Below, one piece after another: positions 57,723-64,000 of a stretch of DNA of 64,000 nucleotides. Each line of letters opens with the position of its first letter. The first letter of the stretch is position 1. Made by a program: the position numbers and the translations under genes. Origin of the DNA: Bradyrhizobium sp. CCGE-LA001 (lineage in GTDB: Bacteria; Pseudomonadota; Alphaproteobacteria; Rhizobiales; Xanthobacteraceae); NCBI RefSeq assembly GCF_000296215.2, contig NZ_CP013949.1, positions 3,837,501-3,901,500 of the forward strand, given 5' to 3'. The notes beneath the pieces are model-generated. The model was given only the letters and a program-made list of their open reading frames with translations, was not told the DNA's origin and did no database searches.

Positions 57723-59219
57723 TCATTCCCAAATCAGGAAGCCGGGAGCGGACGATAGAGGCGGTGCTGCGGCGAGCCGTGCCAGGTCGGGCACGGGCCG
57801 GCACAGCTGTGCATCGTTCGCGAATGCCGCCTCGATGCTGGCGGCCACCGAGAGCACGATGGCGTCGCCGCCGCGCGGGCCGACGATCTGCAGGCCGAAG
57901 GGCAGGCCGGCTTCGTCGAGGCCGAGCGGAATGCTGACGGCGGGATGGCCGGTCAGGGTGACCGCATAGGCGAGCGCGAGCCAGTGGAAGTACGACTTGG
58001 TCGGCACGCCGTCGATCTCGGCGGGATAGAGCTCCGACCAGGGGCGCGGGCTCAGCGTGATGGCCGGGCTGATCAGCACGTCGCAGGTTTCGAAGAAGCT
58101 CTGCCAGGCGCGATAGATCCGCGTCTGTATCGTTGCGGCCCTTGCATGGTCCTCGAGCGTGTAGCCGAGCCCTTCCTCGACATTGGCGCGGACGTTGGGA
58201 CCGAGCATCTCGGGACGTGCTTTATAATTCTTGCCGTGCGTCGCCAGGAACATGCCCGCGCGTAACACGGCGAACGCATCGTCGGCGCCGGAGCAGTCCG
58301 GCGTCGCCTCGCGGGATGCGGCGAACAGCGGCGCAAGCCGCGAGACGCGATCGCGGAACACGCGGCGAATGGCCTGCTCGGTCGGCGCGAAGCCGAAATC
58401 CTCGGTGAAGGCGAGGCGCAGCTTGCCGAGCTCGGCGGGGCGCGGCGCGGCCCAACGCTCCGCGCGGCCGCGCAAGGCCTCGCCCGGCAGCGTATAGGCG
58501 AGCGGATCGCGCGCATCGTCGCTCGCCATCACCGACAGCATCAGCGCGGTGTCGGCGACGTTGCGCGCCATCGGTCCATCGGTCGACAGGTTCGACCATC
58601 CGAAGATGCGCTTTTCGCTCGGTACCAGACCGTAGGACGGACGCATGCCGACGATGCCGGCGAAGCCTGCCGGATTGCGCAGGGAGCCGCCGGTGTCCGA
58701 GCCGGAGGCGAGCGGAGCCATGCCGCAGGCGAGCGCCACCGCCGAACCGCCGGAGGAGCCGGCCGCCGAGCGCATGGGATCGAAGGGATTGCCGGTCGCG
58801 CCGAACACGGGATTGCGGGTGTTGCCGCCCGCTGCCCATTCCGGCGTGTTGGTCTTGCCGAAGATGATGGCGCCGGCCGCACGGAGCCGCGCCACCGAGC
58901 CCTGGTCGGCGGCCGGAACGTTGTCCTTGAGCAACGGGCTGCCATAGGTGGAACGCATCCCCGCGGTGTCCTGGGTGTCCTTGATGAGAACCGGGAGCCC
59001 ATGCAGGGCGCCGCGATCCTCGCCGCGCAGGATCGCCGCCTCGGCTTCCTTGGCGGCGGCGCGCGCGCCCGGTTCGTCCAGCGTCACGACGGCGTTGACG
59101 GCGGGATTGATGGTGGCGATGCGGGACAGGCAGGCGTCGAGCAGTTCGACAGGCGAGATCGCCCGGCTGGCGAGCAGGCGGCGCAATTCAACGGCGCTGG
59201 AATCGCAAAGCTCTGACAC
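57723..59219 (-). CDS. Amidase signature family protein
   Basis: A 498-residue amidase with the Ser-cisSer-Lys triad: lysine in GLPVLIKDTQDTAG, the glycine/serine loop SAAGSSGGSAVALACGMAPL and the nucleophile serine in SGSDTGGSLRNPAGF. The C-terminal part is typical (TLSPRPWSELYP, GLPFGLQIVGPRGGD). It hydrolyses amides or acts in a transamidation-like role; substrate unknown. The start is GTG 59219 with AGGGGA upstream. It ends 26 bases before the DadA-like gene on the same strand, so they may form one operon with nitrogen-acquisition logic. Confidence 0.9.
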   Translation of the reverse strand: MSELCDSSAVELRRLLASRAISPVELLDACLSRIATINPAVNAVVTLDEPGARAAAKEAEAAILRGEDRGALHGLPVLIKDTQDTAGMRSTYGSPLLKDNVPAADQGSVARLRAAGAIIFGKTNTPEWAAGGNTRNPVFGATGNPFDPMRSAAGSSGGSAVALACGMAPLASGSDTGGSLRNPAGFAGIVGMRPSYGLVPSEKRIFGWSNLSTDGPMARNVADTALMLSVMASDDARDPLAYTLPGEALRGRAERWAAPRPAELGKLRLAFTEDFGFAPTEQAIRRVFRDRVSRLAPLFAASREATPDCSGADDAFAVLRAGMFLATHGKNYKARPEMLGPNVRANVEEGLGYTLEDHARAATIQTRIYRAWQSFFETCDVLISPAITLSPRPWSELYPAEIDGVPTKSYFHWLALAYAVTLTGHPAVSIPLGLDEAGLPFGLQIVGPRGGDAIVLSVAASIEAAFANDAQLCRPVPDLARLAAAPPLSSAPGFLIWE

Positions 59220-59323
59220 TGCCGGTCCCCTTTCAAATCGTGAAAACGACTTAGCACACCGACGGCGTCTGTCTCGACAGCGGACTGATGCAGCTGTCGT
59301 GCGAGCAAGGATCGCGCCGAAAC

Positions 59324-59349
59324 AAAAACGCCCGGCTGTGCCGGGCGTT
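59324..59349 (-). terminator. Terminator of rne
   Basis: Perfect nine-base stem AACGCCCGG (59327-59335) / CCGGGCGTT (59341-59349), five-base loop, with TTTGTTT next on the minus strand. It is 20 bases beyond the rne stop. Confidence 0.88.
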
Positions 59350-59368
59350 CTGCGTTGGATGTTCTGCG

Positions 59369-62300
59369 TTATTCGCCGCCGCCGAAGCGGCGCGACCACC
59401 AGCCGGCACGGCGCGGGGCGGGCGGCCTTTCCTCGGCCGCTTCCGGTGCGGGCTCAGCTGCCGGCGCGGGCGCCGCAACCGGTTCGGTCGCCTGCGCAAC
59501 CGGCGTCACGGGCTCGGGCTGGCTGTTGAGCAGGAAGCTCACCTTTTCCCGGACCGTGGAGCGGCGGCGTGCTGACTTGTCGTCGGCGGGCTCCTCTTCC
59601 GGCGCCACGGTCGTAGCGACAGGAGCCGGCTCCGGCTGGGCCAGCACCTCGGCCGGCGAGTCGGTGCGCGGTTCAGGCTGCGCGGCCTGCGGCTCGGAGG
59701 TGTGCTCGGCCTGCGCAATCGAGGGCGCTGCCTCGTTGCCGGGGCTGTCGAAATCGGCAACCGCCTCGGCAGCTTCCGAGGGCTGATTGGCGCCGAGCTC
59801 GTCGCCGATGGAGCCGGCAAGACCTTCCTCTGCGCCACCGCGCCGACGGCGCCCGCCGCGGCGACCGCGCCGGCGGCGGCGGTCACCGCTGCCCTGCTGC
59901 TCGCCACGGGCGGCCTGGTCTTCGCCCTCCTCGCCGTCCTGTTCGGCTTCTGCTTCCTCTTCGCTTTCGCCGGCGGCGACAGCGGCCTCGGGCAGCGTCG
60001 GCGCGCTGTCCTCGCGCAACTCGCCATCGCGTTGGCCACCGCGGCCGCGCCGGCGGCGGCGACGCTTGCGGCGCTGGCCGTCCTGCTCGGGACCGGCTTC
60101 GCCAGCGGCCTGGTCCTCAGTGAGACCTTCGGTCTCCTCCGTCTCGACCTCGGATTCGAGCTCGGAATCGAATTCCTCGTCCTCGTAAGCTTCTTCAACG
60201 ATCGGCGGCGGGCTCGCGGCCGCCTGCGCCACGAGCAACGCCTTGGCAGCTTCCAGCGTATGCACCTGCTCGCCGCGGTCGATCACATAGGCCTGCGGTC
60301 CGCTGACGCTGGCATCGGCGATGACCGACAGCGTGACCTTGAAGCTGTTCTCGAGGTCGCGCAGATGACCGCGCTTGTGGTTCAGCACGTAGAGCGCGAC
60401 GTCAGTGCGGGTGCGGACCACGAGATTGTGGGTCGCGCCCTTCATCAGGATCTCTTCGAGGCCGCGCAGCAGTTGGAGCGCCACCGAGGAGACGGAACGG
60501 ACGTGGCCGGTGCCGCCGCAATGCGGGCAGGGATCGGTCGAGGACTCCAGCACGCTGGCGCGGATGCGCTGGCGCGACATCTCGAGCAGGCCGAAATGCG
60601 AGATGCGGCCGACCTGGATGCGCGCGCGATCCTGCCTCAGGCAATCGGACAGCTTGCGCTCGACCGCGCGGTTGTTGCGCTTCTCGTCCATGTCGATGAA
60701 ATCGATGACGATCAGGCCGGCGAGGTCGCGCAAGCGGAGCTGGCGGGCGACCTCTTCGGCGGCCTCCAGATTGGTCTTGAGCGCGGTGTCCTCGATATGG
60801 TGCTCGCGGGTCGATCGTCCCGAGTTGACGTCAATGGAGACCAGCGCCTCGGTCTGGTTGATCACGACATAGCCGCCTGAACGCAGCTGCACCGTCGGCG
60901 AGAACATCGCGTCCAGCTGGCTCTCGACGCCCATGCGTGAGAACAGCGGCTGGCCGTCGCGATACTGCTTCACCGCGCTGACATTGGCGGGCATCAGCAT
61001 CTTCATGAAGTCGCGTGCTTCGCGGTAGCCGGCTTCGCCGGCCACCTGGATCTCGTCGATCTCCTTGTTGTAGAGGTCGCGCAGCGAGCGCTTGATCAGC
61101 GAGCCTTCCTCGTAGACGAGGGTCGGGGCCTGCGATTTCAGTGTGAGGTCGCGCACCGTCTCCCACATCCGGATCAGATATTCGAAGTCGCGCTTGATCT
61201 CGGGCTTGGTGCGGGAGGCGCCGGCGGTGCGCAGGATGATGCCCATGCCCTCGGGCACGTCGAGATCCTGCACCACTTCCTTCAGGCGCGAACGGTCCTG
61301 CGCGCTGGTGATCTTGCGGCTGATGCCGCCGCCGCGGGCGGTGTTGGGCATCAGGACGGCATAGCGGCCGGCGAGCGACAGATAAGTCGTCAGCGCGGCG
61401 CCCTTGTTGCCGCGCTCTTCCTTGACGACCTGCACCAGCATCACCTGGCGGCGCTTGATGACTTCCTGGATCTTGTACTGGCGGCGGGGGCGGAAGGTGC
61501 GCTCGGGCACTTCCTCTAGCACGTCGTCGCCACCGACGGATTCGACGAGTTCCTCTTCGGCGTCCTCGCCGTCCTCGTCATCCTCTTCCTCGTCTTCGCC
61601 TCCCGCTTCCGCGGTTTCGGCAAGCGGCGCTTCGGCGCTGTACCCGGCGTCGGCGTAAACGGCATCGGCCGGCTCGGCGGCAGAGGTTACGGCCTCAGCC
61701 AAGGGCTCCGCATGCTCTTCGGAGGCGACGCTCTGCTGCGGCTCTGAAGCGGACTCGGTCGCGACCACGGGCTCGGCGCCGACGGCCGCGACAGGCGCGG
61801 GCGTCTCATCGGCACGATCATGGTCGTGATGATCGTGCTCGCCATGGTGATCGTGATCATCATGGTGATCGTGGGCGTGATGGTGAACCTCACCATCGGG
61901 CTGACGATCGCCGTGATCATGATCACCATGGTCGTGGTGATCGTGGCCCTCATGCTCGCCGTGATGCTCGGCATCGGCGTGCAAGTGCTCGCCTTCGTGC
62001 AAAGCACCCTCGGCCTGTGCCGCCAGGGCCTCGCCCTCGACCGGCTGGGCCGCGGGATCGGCACCGGCGTCGAGGCCCTCGACGATGTCGCTGCGGACGC
62101 GCTCGCCATGGCCGCGGCGGCGGGCGTTGCGGTGGCGCGAGCGGCGGCGGCCGTGGGAGCGGTTCTCGCTCTCTTCCTCGGCCTCGCGATGGGCCTGTTC
62201 CTCGGCCTCGATCAGCGCCTGCCGGTCGGCGACGGGGATCTGGTAGTAGTCGGGATGGATTTCGCTGAAGGCGAGGAAGCCGTGGCGGTTGCCGCCATAT

Positions 62301-62479
62301 TCGACGAAAGCGGCCTGGAGCGAGGGTTCGACCCTCGTGACCTTGGCGAGGTAGATATTCCCGCGCAGTTGCTTGCGTTGCGCGGTCTCGAAATCAAACT
62401 CTTCGACGCGATTGCCGCGGACCACGACGACCCGGGTCTCTTCCGGGTGGGTGGCATCGATCAACATCTTGTTGGGCAT
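59369..62479 (-). CDS. rne: Ribonuclease E/G
   Basis: A 1036-residue RNase E, core of the RNA degradosome. S1 domain part 1 is at about 36-90 (NIYLAKVTRVEPSLQAAFVE), interrupted by a 240-residue insertion that includes a His/Asp tract at 161-221, then S1 part 2 (MLVQVVKEERGNKGAALTTYLS). The DNase I-like catalytic site has ALVSIDVNSGRSTRE and LIVIDFIDMDEKRN, the zinc link CPHCGGTG, and the C-terminal third is disordered with arginine blocks (RRKRRRRRRGRGGQR) for RNA. Starts MPNKMLIDATHPEETRVVVV at ATG 62479. Confidence 0.97.
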   Translation of the reverse strand: MPNKMLIDATHPEETRVVVVRGNRVEEFDFETAQRKQLRGNIYLAKVTRVEPSLQAAFVEYGGNRHGFLAFSEIHPDYYQIPVADRQALIEAEEQAHREAEEESENRSHGRRRSRHRNARRRGHGERVRSDIVEGLDAGADPAAQPVEGEALAAQAEGALHEGEHLHADAEHHGEHEGHDHHDHGDHDHGDRQPDGEVHHHAHDHHDDHDHHGEHDHHDHDRADETPAPVAAVGAEPVVATESASEPQQSVASEEHAEPLAEAVTSAAEPADAVYADAGYSAEAPLAETAEAGGEDEEEDDEDGEDAEEELVESVGGDDVLEEVPERTFRPRRQYKIQEVIKRRQVMLVQVVKEERGNKGAALTTYLSLAGRYAVLMPNTARGGGISRKITSAQDRSRLKEVVQDLDVPEGMGIILRTAGASRTKPEIKRDFEYLIRMWETVRDLTLKSQAPTLVYEEGSLIKRSLRDLYNKEIDEIQVAGEAGYREARDFMKMLMPANVSAVKQYRDGQPLFSRMGVESQLDAMFSPTVQLRSGGYVVINQTEALVSIDVNSGRSTREHHIEDTALKTNLEAAEEVARQLRLRDLAGLIVIDFIDMDEKRNNRAVERKLSDCLRQDRARIQVGRISHFGLLEMSRQRIRASVLESSTDPCPHCGGTGHVRSVSSVALQLLRGLEEILMKGATHNLVVRTRTDVALYVLNHKRGHLRDLENSFKVTLSVIADASVSGPQAYVIDRGEQVHTLEAAKALLVAQAAASPPPIVEEAYEDEEFDSELESEVETEETEGLTEDQAAGEAGPEQDGQRRKRRRRRRGRGGQRDGELREDSAPTLPEAAVAAGESEEEAEAEQDGEEGEDQAARGEQQGSGDRRRRRGRRGGRRRRGGAEEGLAGSIGDELGANQPSEAAEAVADFDSPGNEAAPSIAQAEHTSEPQAAQPEPRTDSPAEVLAQPEPAPVATTVAPEEEPADDKSARRRSTVREKVSFLLNSQPEPVTPVAQATEPVAAPAPAAEPAPEAAEERPPAPRRAGWWSRRFGGGE

Positions 62480-63184
62480 GTCTTAACTCTTGGCGGCGGC
62501 GGGCGCGATTCACCGTGGGCGCGTATCGCGCCGCCGGGTGACGCGACGGTCCACCTGATTCGGGGGTGAGGGGAAGGCCGAAACGCCGTCTCTCGCGCCT
62601 TGCCGAACCGGAAGCTTCAGGACCATGGCGGCGCGCGGGATTTTCACTCCGCAGCGTCGCGAATGATCCTTCAGAATTCGTCGGCACAGTCTGGCGCATC
62701 AAGCGTCGGCCCGTATGAAACATTGGGCGGCGAGGCCGCCCCTCAATCAGTTGCTGCTGGCCAGGCATGGCGCGAGCGCGCTCGCCTTGGGGTCACGAAC
62801 CGCCCCCTTGGGATCAAGGGGCCGGGTATTGGGTTACGTCGCTGTCAGAACCGCCCGGGTAACGTGATTGGTAACCCAGGACCGTCCGCCGCCGGAGCTT
62901 GACCCGCTCCATCTCGTTGCCGCGCACCGCGCTGGTCTTGGAGAGGAACGGAAAACGCTGGAATTCCCAAACCATGGGAGCTCCGGCGATGCACCGGGAG
63001 GCTGAATGCGACACAACCGGGAATATCGGCCGTCAGCAATCCGTACATACGAGGAATGAGCCAACCGTGCAAGGGAGCGTCGCACGGCGGTCACAGTCAG
63101 CGAGTTTCGCGCATCTGCCATTAAGGATCGTTTAACCCTGTGGTTCTATTGCGTTAAAAAGGGCTGCTCGGAGGCACGGAATCG
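62480..63184. other. Divergent intergenic region between rne and the amidase gene
   Basis: 705 bases without a protein gene I believe. It holds GGCGGC/GCCGCC within ATTGGGCGGC...CCTCAAT (62723-62746), a hairpin, and TGGGTTAC/GTAACCCA (62830-62878). A long rne 5' leader that mediates autoregulation is known in other bacteria, and this length and structure fit. The right end near 63125-63170 (AGGATCGTTTAACCC, TTGCGTTAAAAAGG) is AT-richer and is the likely amidase promoter. Confidence 0.5.
62830..62878. promoter_or_regulatory. Inverted repeat in the rne upstream region
   Basis: TGGGTTAC (62830-62837) and GTAACCCA (62871-62878) are perfectly inverted over 33 bases; the loop also holds ACGT...AACGT. 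It is about 350-400 bases upstream of rne, so it may be a leader hairpin or an operator. Confidence 0.4.
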
Positions 63185-64000
63185 GTGGCGAGCCGCACAA
63201 ATCAAAGGGTCTTGCTGGGATGCGTGCTGCTGTGCGCTGCAGCATTGACGTGCGCCGACGCGTCTCGCCTGAGCGCGGCCGAGACCCAGCCGCAACCATC
63301 TGTTGCGACAACGAATTTTCCGATCGCCTCGGCGGCCCGTCTGGCCGGTGACGGCAAGCAGACCCGCTTCATCCTCGACATCGACCAGACGGTCACCTTC
63401 CGCGCGATCACGCTCGCCGACCCCTATCGCGTGGTCGTGGACGTGCCGCAGGTCAATTTTCAGCTGCCCACCGGGACCGGGAGCGCGGGGCGGGGCCTGG
63501 TCAAGGCCTTCCGCTACGGCCTCGTCATGCCCGGCGGCTCGCGAATCGTATTCGACCTGACGGGGCCGGCGAAGATCGCCAAGTCGTACGTGGTCGAGGC
63601 CGCCAATGGCCAACCGGCCCGGCTCGTGCTCGAACTGGAAGAGGTCGACCGCAGCGCCTTCGCGCCATCGCTCGCCCCTGAGAATCGTCCGGAGCTGCGG
63701 CCCGCGGTCGCCGTGGGTCCTGCCACGGTTCCCGCTGCGGCAACCCCTGACACCCCGCAGCAGAAGGGCGATGGCCGCCCGGTGGTGGTCATCGATCCCG
63801 GCCATGGCGGTATCGATAACGGCACGCAGTCGAGCGGCGAGAGCGAGAAGAACCTTGTGCTGGCCTTTGGGCTGGCGCTCCGCGACAGGCTGGAGAAGGG
63901 CGGCAAGTTCCGCGTGGTCATGACGCGGGATGATGACACCTTCATCCCCCTCAATGACCGCACCAAGATCGCGCGCAACCTCAACGCCGCCTTGTTCGTC
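63185..64000 (+). CDS. amiC: N-acetylmuramoyl-L-alanine amidase, AmiC-type (truncated by window)
   Basis: Partial gene; the first 272 residues are present. A signal peptide (VLLGCVLLCAAALTCADA) is followed by an AMIN domain (about 45-155: FILDIDQTVTFRAITLADPY, VVDVPQVNFQLP, GSRIVFDLTGPAKI) that targets the septum, a linker, and the start of the amidase_3 catalytic domain with the zinc histidine in VVVIDPGHGGIDNGTQSSGE and the glutamate in SEKNLVLAFGLAL. The enzyme cuts the amide between MurNAc and L-Ala to split daughter cells. The start is GTG 63185 with GGAGG upstream. Divergent from rne, as is usual in the genus. Confidence 0.9.
   Translation, partial: MASRTNQRVLLGCVLLCAAALTCADASRLSAAETQPQPSVATTNFPIASAARLAGDGKQTRFILDIDQTVTFRAITLADPYRVVVDVPQVNFQLPTGTGSAGRGLVKAFRYGLVMPGGSRIVFDLTGPAKIAKSYVVEAANGQPARLVLELEEVDRSAFAPSLAPENRPELRPAVAVGPATVPAAATPDTPQQKGDGRPVVVIDPGHGGIDNGTQSSGESEKNLVLAFGLALRDRLEKGGKFRVVMTRDDDTFIPLNDRTKIARNLNAALFV

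Noticed and set aside
61817..61999. Simple-sequence repeat GTGATCGTGATCATCATGG
   Set aside because: It is in-frame coding for the His/Asp tract of RNase E, not a separate repeat element.

Overview
The window reads as a stretch of an alphaproteobacterial chromosome, most likely Bradyrhizobium or a close relative in the Nitrobacteraceae. The base composition is high GC. Markers pointing the same way are a GapR (DUF2312) protein, a class II B12-dependent NrdJ, an NDUFA12-type complex I protein, DUF2155, DUF1236, DUF6894 and BA14K-like proteins, a CHASE3 kinase set, RNase E with a long insertion in its S1 domain, and short palindromic repeats of the kind scattered through Bradyrhizobium genomes. 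I identified the organism from the sequence alone; no database was searched.

Layout. 1-5 kb: small secreted proteins, an SDR oxidoreductase, a DUF6894 protein, a possible sRNA, a membrane coiled-coil protein and a lipoprotein L,D-transpeptidase. 5-9 kb: a MarR regulator divergent from an aromatic-ring FAD monooxygenase with an operator lying on the promoter, then an SH3-domain secreted protein behind a candidate EcfG promoter. 9.6-16.3 kb: an SMR efflux pump with TetR, PaiB-like protein, pyridoxal kinase, an M15-like peptidase, an EamA transporter and a VOC protein. 16.5-24.6 kb: a coiled-coil TolA-like protein, a 2Fe-2S protein, a lytic transglycosylase, an acyl-CoA desaturase, a paralogue of the first coiled-coil protein, GapR, a phasin and an orphan ParB-domain protein, with three copies of one palindromic repeat.

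24.7-26.5 kb is the clearest foreign segment. It is a visibly AT-richer two-gene cassette encoding an unrecognised protein with one hydrophobic segment and a PD-(D/E)xK nuclease-like protein, placed between core genes. It is followed by nrdJ (26.7-30.5 kb), whose upstream region carries two candidate NrdR boxes 31 bp apart and a long structured leader. 31-35.5 kb: an EamA transporter, a CHASE3 hybrid kinase with its receiver protein and a LuxR-type remnant. 35.7-43.7 kb: BA14K-like protein, NDUFA12, a candidate structured sRNA, a PfpI/GlxA divergent pair, a BASS transporter, an esterase, DUF2155 and Aat.

43.8-46.9 kb is a tightly overlapping three-gene CHASE3 kinase / receiver / receiver-HWE-kinase operon. 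46.9-49.4 kb is aroQ-accB-accC, which makes the acetyl-CoA carboxylase biotin subunits; a solitary BioY biotin transporter sits about 5 kb away. 49.6-53 kb: a DUF1236 stress protein behind a good EcfG promoter, a DsbA-family oxidoreductase and an M48 protease. 53-59 kb: aminotransferase, bioY, a DctA-type symporter, a DadA-like oxidase and an amidase. The window ends with rne and the divergent, truncated amiC-type amidase gene. No rRNA, tRNA, insertion sequence, integrase or CRISPR array was seen.
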